Source: Candidatus Cryptobacteroides choladohippi (lineage in GTDB: Bacteria; Bacteroidota; Bacteroidia; Bacteroidales; UBA932). From it: DNA of 41,123 nucleotides. The position numbers and the translations under genes are program-made. Below, piece after piece: positions 6,859-15,093 of the stretch (positions within the stretch are counted from its first letter, which is position 1; the number at the start of each line of letters is the position of its first letter). The stretch covers positions 1-41,123 of the forward strand of contig JAGHSF010000023.1 in the NCBI GenBank assembly GCA_018065985.1. Direction: 5' to 3'. The notes below the pieces were generated by a model. The model was not told the DNA's origin. It saw only the letters and a program-made list of their open reading frames with translations, and made no database searches.

Positions 6859-8772
6859 ATGCCAAGTGAAAGACTGACAATCATCGGCTTTGTTGAAAAG
6901 TACGTCGCTCTCTACTCTGACAAGACCTTCCTCCGTGAGAAGAAGAACGGGGTATGGGAGGAGACAAGTTTTCTTGCAACGCACAATTCCGGCCGCGTCT
7001 ATGGTGCCGGCTTCATGGCACTCGGCCTTGCGAAGGGCGAAAAGGTGGCGCTGATTTCCGAAGGCCGCAACCAGTGGATCTATTCCGAACTGGGAATCCT
7101 CTACGCAGGCGGCGTGAACGTTCCCCTTTCATTCAAGCTGGAATCCGACTATGACCTCTGCTTCCGCATAAATCATTCCGATGCCCGTTTCCTGATTGCA
7201 TCGGAGAGCCAGATCGAGAAGGTGCGCAGGGTTCTTCCCCAGTGCCCCGCAGTCGAGAAGGTGATAGTCCTCGATGATATCGAGCTCAGGGAAGGCGAGA
7301 TTTCGGCCTCCGAGCTGATGGCTCTCGGCCAGGAATACATGGCTGCCAATCCGGGCGCACTTGACGAGCGCATGGCAAGCGTGGGGCCCGACGACTACGC
7401 CAACATAAGCTACACCTCAGGCACCACCGCCGACCCCAAGGGAATACTCCTGACACACCGCAACTACACCGCCAACATAGAGCAGTGCCACTCGGTGGTT
7501 TCCGTCGACGAGGATGACGTCATGCTCATCATACTCCCGCTCGACCACTGCTTCGCGCATGTGGCCGGATTCTATTTCATGATGAGTTCCGGCGGCAGCA
7601 TCGCCACCGTTCCCGGAGGAAAGAACGCCATCACCATGCTGAAGAACATCCCGATTGCAATCAGGGAGGTCCGCCCGCATGTGATGCTTTCGGTGCCTGC
7701 GATATCGCGCAATTTCCGCAAGAACATCGAGACCGGCATTCACAAGAAGGGCCCGAAGGTGGAGAGTCTCTACAACTTCGCGCTCAAGAATGCCATCAGA
7801 TACAACCGTGAATACTGGAACATGGGCAAGCCCCGCCTCTTCATGTGGTGGAGGGGAATCCTCAAGAAGGTGTTCGACAAGATGATATTCCAGAGCGTTC
7901 GCGAGAACTTCGGCGGCCGCATGAAGTTCTTCGTAGGCGGCGGCGCCCTGCTCGACATCGAGCTCCAGCGCTACTTCTGCGCTATCGGGATGCCGATTTT
8001 CCAGGGATACGGCCTTTCAGAGGCCACCCCTGTCATCTGCTCGAACTCTGCCGGCCACGCCCGCTTCGGCTCGTCCGGCCGTACCGTTTCGCCCATGGAT
8101 ATCAAGATCTGTGACGAGGACGGCAACGAGCTGCCTCATGGCACTACCGGAGAGATTGTCATCCGCGGTGAGAACGTGATGGCCGGCTACTGGAAGAATC
8201 CGGAGGCCACAGCCAAGACCATCGTCGATGGCTGGCTTCACACCGGAGACCGCGGTTACATATGCGTGGAAGATCCCCGCTACCTGTATGTGACCGGCCG
8301 CTTCAAGAGCCTTCTCATCTCATCCGACGGAGAGAAATATTCACCCGAAGGCTTCGAGGACAGCCTTGCCGACGGATCGAAGTACATCGATTCCGCAGTC
8401 CTCTACAACAACCAGAGCCCTTATACCGTTGTTCTGGTCGTACCCTCGAAGAACATTCTCCAGGACGCTGTCAAGTCGCAGGGCCTGGATCCTGATACGG
8501 AAGAGGGCCGCAAGGCCCAGCTCGCAATCCTCCAGGGCGAGGTCGACTCGTACCGTGCGGGAGGACGCCATGCAGGTCTCTTCCCCGAGAAGTGGCTGCC
8601 CGCAGCTATCATCGTCGCCGACGAGCCCTTCACCGAGCAGAACGGAATGCTCAACACCACTTCCAAGATGGTGCGCCGCAATGTGGAGAAGCACTATGCC
8701 GCCCGCATCGAGTATGCCATGACGGCCGAAGGCAAGGCTCTGTGCAATCCCAGGAACATGGCTTCACTGTAA
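6859..8772 (+). CDS. Long-chain acyl-CoA synthetase (AMP-binding, ANL superfamily)
   Basis: This enzyme activates fatty acids to acyl-CoA through an acyl-adenylate. The 637-aa protein shows the ANL core motifs in order: phosphate-binding YTSGTTADPKG (185-195), YGLSEATP (about 384-391), GWLHTGDRGY (458-467), VTGRFKSLLISSDGEKY and a C-terminal domain with a candidate catalytic lysine near TSKMVRR. The length fits the bacterial long-chain (FadD15-like) group. It follows the deoxynucleoside kinases by 12 nt and precedes the MFS gene by 28 nt, with no obvious promoter in either gap, so it is probably co-transcribed. Whether it serves import or recycling of fatty acids cannot be told from context. 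Confidence 0.92.
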   Translation: MPSERLTIIGFVEKYVALYSDKTFLREKKNGVWEETSFLATHNSGRVYGAGFMALGLAKGEKVALISEGRNQWIYSELGILYAGGVNVPLSFKLESDYDLCFRINHSDARFLIASESQIEKVRRVLPQCPAVEKVIVLDDIELREGEISASELMALGQEYMAANPGALDERMASVGPDDYANISYTSGTTADPKGILLTHRNYTANIEQCHSVVSVDEDDVMLIILPLDHCFAHVAGFYFMMSSGGSIATVPGGKNAITMLKNIPIAIREVRPHVMLSVPAISRNFRKNIETGIHKKGPKVESLYNFALKNAIRYNREYWNMGKPRLFMWWRGILKKVFDKMIFQSVRENFGGRMKFFVGGGALLDIELQRYFCAIGMPIFQGYGLSEATPVICSNSAGHARFGSSGRTVSPMDIKICDEDGNELPHGTTGEIVIRGENVMAGYWKNPEATAKTIVDGWLHTGDRGYICVEDPRYLYVTGRFKSLLISSDGEKYSPEGFEDSLADGSKYIDSAVLYNNQSPYTVVLVVPSKNILQDAVKSQGLDPDTEEGRKAQLAILQGEVDSYRAGGRHAGLFPEKWLPAAIIVADEPFTEQNGMLNTTSKMVRRNVEKHYAARIEYAMTAEGKALCNPRNMASL

Positions 8773-8800
8773 TTTTTATCAACCAAATAATTAATTCAAA

Positions 8801-10084
8801 ATGACACAGAAAAAAACTAACATGGTCGCCATCGTTACGATGTGCTTCATCTTCGCGATGATTTCATTCGTGACCAACATGGCAGCACCTTTCGGCAACA
8901 TCTGGGGAAACCAGTACGAATGGTCAAAGATGGCAGGTAACCTCATGAACTTCGCCGCTTACGTATTCATGGGTATTCCCGCAGGCAAGATGCTCATCAA
9001 GATCGGTTACAAGAAGACCACCCTCATCGCACTTGCAGTAGGTTTCCTTGGCATCTGCATCCAGTACGTCTCAAGCTTCAGCGCTCTGGGCGGCTCGGCA
9101 ATCTATGTGTACCTTCTCGGTGCATTCGTATGCGGTTTCTGCGTTTGTATGCTCAATACCGTTGTCAACCCCATGCTCAACATCCTTGGCGGTGGCGGCA
9201 ACAAGGGCAACCAGTATATCCAGATCGGCGGAACCCTGAACTCTCTCACCGGAACCCTCACCCCTCTCCTTGTAGGTGTGCTTATCGGTACGGTTACAGC
9301 CAACACCCAGATGAGTGACGTCTCTCCTCTGCTCTTCATTGCAATGGCAGTGTTCGCAATCTCTTTCGTCATCATCAAGTTCATCAACTTCCCCGAGCCC
9401 GCTCAGGAGCGCAATACCACAGCCTACGAGCACAGTGCATGGAACTTCCGTCACTTCGTTCTCGGTGCAATCGCCATCTTCTTCTATGTAGGTGTCGAGA
9501 TCGGTATCCCCGCACAGGTGAACTTCTTCCTCGCTGACGCATCCGAGAAGGGTGCAGGCATCGCACTCAACGGCGCAGCAATCGGCGGTGCAATCGCAGC
9601 GGTTTACTGGCTGCTCATGATGGTCGGCCGTGCAGCTTCTTCCGCAATCTCAGGAAAGATCAGCACCCGCACCCAGATGATCTCAGTATCAGCAATCGCA
9701 ATCATCCTCGTTGCCATTGCCATCTTCGTTCCCAAGACTGTCACTGTCAACATGCCCGGATATGCAGCAGGTGAAGGATTCGCACTGTTCCAGGTTCCTC
9801 TGAGCTGTCTGCTTCTCGTCCTCTGCGGTCTGTGCACATCAGTGATGTGGGGCGCAATCTTCAATCTTGCAGTCGAGGGCCTCGGCAAGTACACCGAGCA
9901 GGCTTCAGGTATCTTCATGACACTTGTCATCGGTGGTGGTATCATGCCTTTCATCCAGAACATCATTGCAAAGAACACCACATACATGAACAGCTACTGG
10001 CTTGTGATTGCAATGCTTGCATACCTCCTCTTCTACTCGCTCATCGGTTGCAAGAACGTTAACAAAGACATCCCTGTAGAATAA
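8801..10084 (+). CDS. MFS transporter, probable sugar permease
   Basis: This 427-aa inner-membrane protein has about twelve hydrophobic segments. The loop after TM2 carries the MFS-like basic pattern GKMLIKIGYKK (about 60-70). The protein lacks a signal peptide and begins directly with TM1 (MVAIVTMCFIFAMISF). The stop overlaps the start of a ROK sugar kinase by 1 nt (TAATG), which strongly suggests that it imports a hexose phosphorylated by that kinase. Codon use favours GCA and GTA, shared with the kinase, the FKBP gene and efp and different from most other genes here, which fits high expression. The sugar itself is not identifiable. Confidence 0.88.
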   Translation: MTQKKTNMVAIVTMCFIFAMISFVTNMAAPFGNIWGNQYEWSKMAGNLMNFAAYVFMGIPAGKMLIKIGYKKTTLIALAVGFLGICIQYVSSFSALGGSAIYVYLLGAFVCGFCVCMLNTVVNPMLNILGGGGNKGNQYIQIGGTLNSLTGTLTPLLVGVLIGTVTANTQMSDVSPLLFIAMAVFAISFVIIKFINFPEPAQERNTTAYEHSAWNFRHFVLGAIAIFFYVGVEIGIPAQVNFFLADASEKGAGIALNGAAIGGAIAAVYWLLMMVGRAASSAISGKISTRTQMISVSAIAIILVAIAIFVPKTVTVNMPGYAAGEGFALFQVPLSCLLLVLCGLCTSVMWGAIFNLAVEGLGKYTEQASGIFMTLVIGGGIMPFIQNIIAKNTTYMNSYWLVIAMLAYLLFYSLIGCKNVNKDIPVE

Positions 10085-11046
10085 TGGAGAAGCAGTACGT
10101 AGTCGGTATCGATGTAGGAGGTCAGACCTCCAAGATCGGTGTTGTTGACGCCCGTGGCGACGTCCTTTCCCAGACAGTCATCCGCTCTGACACCTATGGT
10201 ACAGACGCTGACGCATTCCTCGATGCCCTCGCAGACGCAGTTAAGAAGTGCATCAAGGATTCCGGCAAGGAAGGCCAGGTCCGTGGCATAGGCGTAGGTG
10301 CCCCCAACGGCAATTACTATACAGGAGAGGTTGCATTCGCACCCAATCTCGCGTGGGCTGCCAACCAGGCGGTGAAGTTTGCCGACAAGCTTTCTGCACG
10401 CACCGACGGCATTCCCGTATCACTCACCAATGATGCCAATGCCGCAGCAATGGGAGAGATGGCATACGGCGCCGCCCGCGGCATGAAGAATTTCATCATG
10501 ATCACTCTCGGCACAGGTGTCGGCAGCGGTATTGTGGTTGACGGCAAGGTCGTTTACGGAGCAGATGGCTTCGCAGGTGAGCTCGGACATGTGAATGTTG
10601 TCCGCAATAACGGACGCACCTGCGGTTGCGGCCGCACCGGCTGTCTCGAGGCATACTGCTCAGCCATCGGCGTTGCACGCACCGCACGCGAGTGGCTCGA
10701 GATGAGCACTGAGCCTTCCATCCTGCGCGATTGCGAGAACGTCACTTCAAAGGACGTCTACGATGCAGCCAAGGAAGGTGATGCACTTGCCCTCAAGATC
10801 TTCGACTATACCGGAACCCTCCTTGGAAGGACCTTCGCGGATTTCATTGCGTTCAGCGCACCTGAGGCCATCGTCCTCTTCGGCGGTCTGGCACGCAGCA
10901 AGGAATTCCTTGCAGGCCCCATCGAGAAGGCGATGAACGACAATGTCCTCAAGATTTGGAAGAACAAGGTGAAGATCGTCTTCTCTTCCCTGAAGGAGTC
11001 GGATGCAGCCATCCTCGGAGCTTCAGCTCTCGCATGGGAACTGTAA
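10084..11046 (+). CDS. ROK-family sugar kinase (probable glucokinase)
   Basis: It phosphorylates a hexose, most likely glucose, with ATP. The 320-aa protein starts with the phosphate-binding loop GIDVGGQTSK, has the catalytic segment LTNDANAA with Asp117, GELGHVNV, and the ROK zinc motif CGCGRTGCLE with Cys180, Cys182 and Cys187. There is no N-terminal winged helix, so it is a kinase and not a NagC/XylR-type repressor. Its start overlaps the MFS stop by 1 nt, indicating translational coupling. Glucose is the family default substrate; mannose or fructose are not excluded. Confidence 0.9.
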   Translation: MEKQYVVGIDVGGQTSKIGVVDARGDVLSQTVIRSDTYGTDADAFLDALADAVKKCIKDSGKEGQVRGIGVGAPNGNYYTGEVAFAPNLAWAANQAVKFADKLSARTDGIPVSLTNDANAAAMGEMAYGAARGMKNFIMITLGTGVGSGIVVDGKVVYGADGFAGELGHVNVVRNNGRTCGCGRTGCLEAYCSAIGVARTAREWLEMSTEPSILRDCENVTSKDVYDAAKEGDALALKIFDYTGTLLGRTFADFIAFSAPEAIVLFGGLARSKEFLAGPIEKAMNDNVLKIWKNKVKIVFSSLKESDAAILGASALAWEL

Positions 11047-11073
11047 TGGAACTTTATTAATATCAATACAATA

Positions 11074-11853
11074 ATGAAAACAGCTAAATTTTTCGCAGTT
11101 CTTGCATTGGGAATGGCAGCAGTTGCCTGCTCACCCAAGGAGGCTGCAACAGAGGGAGAGAACGGAGACGCTGGATTTGCTCCCAAGGAAATGACAGCGA
11201 AGGATTTCATCCCTTCCAAGGCAGAGAAGGATTCCGTAAGCTATCTTATCGGTATCAATTTCGGAAGCTTCATCAAGAACTATAATTTTGGTGATGACCT
11301 CAATTACTCCGAAATCGTCAAGGGTATCAAGGCTTTCGTTGCAGCTGAGGGAAACATGCGTGACCCTGAGTTCAACGAGCAGTTCAAGATCAACCCCGAG
11401 AAGATGAACGACGTGTTCAACTCATATCTCGAGAAGCGCCACAACCTCACTCTCTGCAAGAACAGGGACAAGGAGGCAAAGTTCCTTGCTGCAAACAAGA
11501 ACAAGGACGGCGTACAGGAGACAGAGTCAGGCCTTCAGTACAAGATCATCAACGCCGGCAATGACGTCAAGCCTGCACCCGTGGATACCGTATGGGTAAA
11601 CTACTGCGGCAAGCTTATCGACGGCACCGTATTCGATGAGACACCCGAGGGCGCAGAGCCTATCCGCATGCAGCTCAACCGCGTCATCAAGGGTTGGACT
11701 GAGGGACTTCAGCTCATTGGCGAAGGCGGAGAGATCGAACTCTACATCCCTTCCGAGCTCGGTTATGGTGAGCAGGGCAACCAGGCTATCGAGCCTAACA
11801 GCACTCTCATCTTCAATGTCAAGCTTGACAAGGTAGGCAAAGTTGCCGAATAG
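11074..11853 (+). CDS. FKBP-type peptidyl-prolyl isomerase, lipoprotein
   Basis: The 259-aa protein begins with a lipoprotein signal (MKTAKFFAVLALGMAAVAC, lipidated Cys19) and a short acidic linker. An FKBP N-terminal dimerisation region follows (about 45-150), then the FKBP catalytic domain from about residue 160 (VNYCGKLIDGTVFDET, VIKGWTEGLQLIGEGG, LGYGEQGNQAIEPNSTLIF). This is the Mip/FkpA layout. It acts in the periplasm or at the outer membrane in folding of exported proteins. It is 27 nt after the sugar kinase gene, with AT-rich sequence between, and shares that gene's codon preference. Confidence 0.93.
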   Translation: MKTAKFFAVLALGMAAVACSPKEAATEGENGDAGFAPKEMTAKDFIPSKAEKDSVSYLIGINFGSFIKNYNFGDDLNYSEIVKGIKAFVAAEGNMRDPEFNEQFKINPEKMNDVFNSYLEKRHNLTLCKNRDKEAKFLAANKNKDGVQETESGLQYKIINAGNDVKPAPVDTVWVNYCGKLIDGTVFDETPEGAEPIRMQLNRVIKGWTEGLQLIGEGGEIELYIPSELGYGEQGNQAIEPNSTLIFNVKLDKVGKVAE

Positions 11854-12460
11854 TCAAGACACATATTTGAGCATAGCGACTCCCTCTGAAGGCCTTTTCA
11901 AGGATCAGGGGAGCCGCTTTCTCGCTTTTGCCTATCCGGTCGAGACGGAGGCGGAAGTGAAGGAGATACTCGCGCGCATACGCAAGGAGTATCATGATGC
12001 CCGGCATCATTGCAGCGCCTTCAGGCTTGGCCTGGACGGGGCGCAGTGGCGGGCTTCCGACGACGGTGAACCTGCGGGTTCTGCCGGTCGGCCCATTCTC
12101 GGTCAGATAGATTCCGCCGGGCTGTCTGACGTGCTGGTTGTGGTGGTAAGGTATTTCGGCGGAATCAAACTCGGCATCCCGGGGCTCATCAGAGCGTACC
12201 GGACTGCCACCGCGGATGCCCTCCGGAACGCATCCGTGACTGAAAAGATAGCCGGCTCCTGGTTTACCATAGGCTTCGACTATGGCCAGATGCCCGGGGT
12301 CATGAAAGTGGTGAAGGATATGGACCTGCCACAGCGCGGGCAGGACTTTGGCACCGATTGCACCATGCAGGTGCGGGTGAGGAAAACTCTTAGGGCTGAT
12401 TTTTTGGAAAAAATCGCCAAAGTGAGTAACTTTACAAAAGAATTGGATCAACTATTATAA
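11843..12460 (+). CDS. YigZ/IMPACT-family protein
   Basis: The 205-aa protein belongs to the UPF0029/IMPACT family. It contains the conserved block [24 protein letters not shown] and [18 protein letters not shown] (about residues 54-115) and a C-terminal DUF1949-like half. The family's biochemical role is not firmly known; eukaryotic IMPACT modulates translation control. The start is TTG at 11843, inside the last codons of the FKBP gene (11-nt overlap). No ATG occurs near the N-terminus, and this TTG places [12 protein letters not shown] at the position seen in relatives, so a non-ATG start with coupling is the best reading. Confidence 0.87.
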   Translation: MPNSQDTYLSIATPSEGLFKDQGSRFLAFAYPVETEAEVKEILARIRKEYHDARHHCSAFRLGLDGAQWRASDDGEPAGSAGRPILGQIDSAGLSDVLVVVVRYFGGIKLGIPGLIRAYRTATADALRNASVTEKIAGSWFTIGFDYGQMPGVMKVVKDMDLPQRGQDFGTDCTMQVRVRKTLRADFLEKIAKVSNFTKELDQLL

Positions 12461-12464
12461 TTAT

Positions 12465-13538
12465 ATGAGCAAAGTCCATGTTTTCAACGCAGGCCCCTGT
12501 CTTCTGCCCCAGGTGGTGTATGACAAGGCCGTAGAAGCTATCAAGGATTTCGCAGGAACAGGAGTTTCTGTGCTTTCGATTTCCCATCGTACCAAGGAGT
12601 GGGATGCCATTATGGATGACACCCGTGCCCTCTGGCGTGAGCTTTTGAATATCCCCGAGGATTATGAGATTCTGTTCCTCGGCGGCGGCGCGAGCCTCGA
12701 GTTCCTTTATGTTCCCATGAACTTCCTTGAGAAGAAGGCTGCATACCTCGATACAGGCGTGTGGGCCCACAAGGCTTTCAAAGAGGCGAAAGGGCTTGGA
12801 AACGCTGTCGAGATCGCAAGCTCATCTGACAGGAACTACACCTACATCCCCAAGGGATTCACCATTCCCGAGGATGCTGACTACTTCCATATCACAACGA
12901 ACAATACCATCTATGGTACCGAGATCAGGACGGACATCGACAGTCCGGTTCCCCTGATTGCGGACATGTCATCCGACATCATGAGCCGTCCTGTAGACGT
13001 GACAAAGTACGCTCTCATTTATGGTGGCGCACAGAAGAACGTGGGCCCTGCCGGCGTCTCTTTCGCAATCGTCAGGAAAGACGCTCTCGGAAAGGTCAGC
13101 CGCTACATCCCCACGATGCTCGACTACCGCACGCATATCGACAAGGGTTCCATGTTCAATACCCCTCCCGTATTCCCGATCTACATCATGCATGAGACGC
13201 TCAAGTGGATCAAGGATCTCGGCGGCGTAGAGGCTCTGAACAAGCTCAATGTCCGCAAGGCCGAGACCCTTTACGACGAGATCGACCGCAACTCCATGTT
13301 CGTCGGCACTGCTGTCAAGGAGGACCGTTCAATCATGAACGTGTGCTTCGTGATGGCTCCCGGAAAGGAAGAGTTCCAGGACGAGTTCCTCTCATTCGCC
13401 AAGTCAAAGGGAATGATCGGAATCAAGGGACACCGCAGCGTGGGCGGATTCCGCGCTTCTCTTTACAATGCATGCTCACAGGAGGACGTCGACGCCCTCG
13501 TTGCCTGCATGCAGGAGTTTGAAAAATTGCACGCATAA
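12465..13538 (+). CDS. serC: Phosphoserine aminotransferase SerC
   Basis: SerC transfers an amino group from glutamate to 3-phosphohydroxypyruvate, the second step of serine synthesis, and also acts in PLP synthesis in some bacteria. The 357-aa protein opens with [15 protein letters not shown] and has the PLP lysine in [12 protein letters not shown] (Lys191). The C-terminus has [18 protein letters not shown]. Length and motifs are standard. It is 4 nt after the YigZ gene and 2 nt before serA, forming a serine operon without an adjacent serB. Confidence 0.96.
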   Translation: MSKVHVFNAGPCLLPQVVYDKAVEAIKDFAGTGVSVLSISHRTKEWDAIMDDTRALWRELLNIPEDYEILFLGGGASLEFLYVPMNFLEKKAAYLDTGVWAHKAFKEAKGLGNAVEIASSSDRNYTYIPKGFTIPEDADYFHITTNNTIYGTEIRTDIDSPVPLIADMSSDIMSRPVDVTKYALIYGGAQKNVGPAGVSFAIVRKDALGKVSRYIPTMLDYRTHIDKGSMFNTPPVFPIYIMHETLKWIKDLGGVEALNKLNVRKAETLYDEIDRNSMFVGTAVKEDRSIMNVCFVMAPGKEEFQDEFLSFAKSKGMIGIKGHRSVGGFRASLYNACSQEDVDALVACMQEFEKLHA

Positions 13539-13540
13539 AA

Positions 13541-14461
13541 ATGAAGGTTCTTGTCGCAACCCAGAAGCCTTTTGCCGCAGTCGCAGTCAAAGGCATCAAG
13601 GAGATAGTTGAAGGCGCCGGCTACGAGTTCGCCCTTCTCGAGAAATATGAGCAGCAGTCAGACCTGGTTGCAGCGGTTGCCGATGCCGACGCACTCATCG
13701 TGCGTTCCGACAAGGTGACTGCCGAGGTGGTCGAGGCTGCAAAGCAGCTGAAGATAGTGGTACGCGCGGGCGCAGGTTATGACAACCTCGACCTCGCGGC
13801 ATGCAGCGCGCATGGCGTTGTTGCCATGAATACCCCCGGCCAGAACTCCAATGCGGTGGCCGAGCTTGCCCTGGCGCTCATGATATTCATGGCCCGTACC
13901 CAGTTCACCCCGGCAACGGGCTCTGAAATCCAGGGAAAGACCTTGGGTATCCAGGCCTTCGGCAATGTCGGACGCCTTGTGGGAAAGAAGGCCGCCGCCC
14001 TCGGAATGAAGGTGAAGGCCATCGACCCGTTCCTCAGTGCCGAGCAGATCGTTGCCGGCGGTGCGGAGCCTGCTGACAGCCTCGAGGCTCTCTACTCGGA
14101 ATGTGACTATGTGTCGATCCACATACCTGCCACACCGCAGACCATAGGCAGCATTGGATATGACCTTGTCACCAGGATGCCCAAGGGCGCCACGCTCATC
14201 AATACCGCCCGCAAGGAGGTTATAGACGAGGCTGGCCTTGCCAAGGCCCTCGAGGAGCGTACTGACCTCAAGTATGCCGCAGATGTGGCTCCTGACAACA
14301 TTGCCGAACTTAAGGAGAAGTTCGGTGCGCGGGTATTCGCAACCCCCAAGAAGATGGGTGCACAGACGGCCGAGGCCAACATCAATGCCGGCCTTGCAGC
14401 AGCGCGTCAGATTGTGGCCTTCCTCAAGGATGGCTGCACCAAATTCCAGCTGAACAAGTGA
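13541..14461 (+). CDS. serA: D-3-phosphoglycerate dehydrogenase, short lysine-type
   Basis: It oxidises 3-phosphoglycerate with NAD+ to 3-phosphohydroxypyruvate, the first step of serine synthesis. At 306 aa it is the short form without the C-terminal ACT domain, so feedback by serine through ACT is not expected. It has VVRAGAGYDNLD, the nucleotide-binding stretch GIQAFGNVGR and the catalytic arginine in NTARKE (Arg224). Where most D-2-hydroxyacid dehydrogenases have the catalytic histidine (TPHxG), this protein reads ATPKKMGAQTAEAN with Lys270 at the His position, and the usual Glu-Pro partner segment is absent. Bacteroidetes and Entamoeba enzymes of this kind are known. The stop overlaps the next start by 1 nt. 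Confidence 0.93.
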   Translation: MKVLVATQKPFAAVAVKGIKEIVEGAGYEFALLEKYEQQSDLVAAVADADALIVRSDKVTAEVVEAAKQLKIVVRAGAGYDNLDLAACSAHGVVAMNTPGQNSNAVAELALALMIFMARTQFTPATGSEIQGKTLGIQAFGNVGRLVGKKAAALGMKVKAIDPFLSAEQIVAGGAEPADSLEALYSECDYVSIHIPATPQTIGSIGYDLVTRMPKGATLINTARKEVIDEAGLAKALEERTDLKYAADVAPDNIAELKEKFGARVFATPKKMGAQTAEANINAGLAAARQIVAFLKDGCTKFQLNK

Positions 14462-15006
14462 TGAATTGCAGATATAGAGTCACCCTGGCGGGCATCAAGG
14501 GCTTCTTCAGGGTGTATGACGTCAATGGCGGCAACACGCTGTACACGTTTCACAAGCAGATGAGGTCCGACCTTGAGTTTCCCGTCGACCAGCCCATTCT
14601 CTTCAAGGGCCTTGACGCCAACGGGAATGTCGTGGGACGCTGGGCTCTTGTGGATCTTGGGAACGGAACCGTGGACCAGGTCAGGATTTCCGACACCGTC
14701 AAACTCGGCGTGCAGAGTTTTGTCTATTTCTACGACATTGCATCGAAGAAGAGCGTCATAATCACTCTGGAGGGCGATTCTGCAAAACCGGTGACCGTTC
14801 CTGTGCTTGTTGAGAGCAAGGGACCCATTCCTCTCGAATTCGAGAATGGATATGTCGCTTTCGAGGATCTTCCGGACGACAGACGGCATCTGCCCGGCGA
14901 ACGGCACAGTCTGCTCGGAGATGACGAAGATCTGGACGATGATGACGATGATGACGAGTCGGAGGATGATGACAAGGAAGAAATCATCTACGACGAAAAT
15001 GAATAG
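14461..15006 (+). CDS. Small protein with very acidic tail, pRiA4b ORF-3-like (tentative)
   Basis: The 181-aa protein has an N-terminal domain (MNCRYRVTLAGIKGFFRVYD, then LYTFHKQMRSDLEFP) that resembles the plasmid pRiA4b ORF-3/IS1096 passenger-type fold common in Bacteroidales. Its tail from about residue 150 is nearly all Asp/Glu (DDEDLDDDDDDDESEDDD). The function of this family is unknown, and despite the name there is no transposon here. The start ATG overlaps the serA stop (TGATG). A GTG one codon earlier is less likely. It is the last gene before the terminator at 15012, so it belongs to the serC-serA unit. The family call rests on pattern memory only. Confidence 0.6.
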   Translation: MNCRYRVTLAGIKGFFRVYDVNGGNTLYTFHKQMRSDLEFPVDQPILFKGLDANGNVVGRWALVDLGNGTVDQVRISDTVKLGVQSFVYFYDIASKKSVIITLEGDSAKPVTVPVLVESKGPIPLEFENGYVAFEDLPDDRRHLPGERHSLLGDDEDLDDDDDDDESEDDDKEEIIYDENE

Positions 15007-15011
15007 AGAAT

Positions 15012-15043
15012 AAGGCTGCCACGCATGGCAGCCTTGTTTTTTT
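15012..15043 (+). terminator. Rho-independent terminator of the serC-serA unit
   Basis: A perfect 9-bp stem (AAGGCTGCC, 15012-15020, with GGCAGCCTT, 15027-15035) with a 6-nt loop is followed by G and seven T. It lies 5 nt after the stop of the acidic protein gene. Confidence 0.9.
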
Positions 15044-15064
15044 GACCGGAATTCATTATCTTCG
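15034..15064 (+). promoter_or_regulatory. Promoter for the DUF1015-recQ unit
   Basis: TATCTTCG (15057-15064) is a one-base variant of the TAnnTTTG -7 box. A TTG at 15034-15036 sits 20 nt upstream, inside the descending arm of the preceding terminator. The start ATG is 29 nt after the box. Terminator and promoter therefore overlap physically. Confidence 0.55.
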
Positions 15065-15093
15065 GGTAGTTAACCATTATTTGACTTATAACC

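Noticed and set aside
10084..11046. ROK-type transcriptional repressor
   Set aside because: There is no N-terminal helix-turn-helix; the protein begins directly with the phosphate-binding loop and is coupled to a transporter.
14461..15006. Transposon passenger gene
   Set aside because: Despite similarity to a family named after IS1096, no terminal repeats or transposase are present and the gene is embedded in the serine operon.
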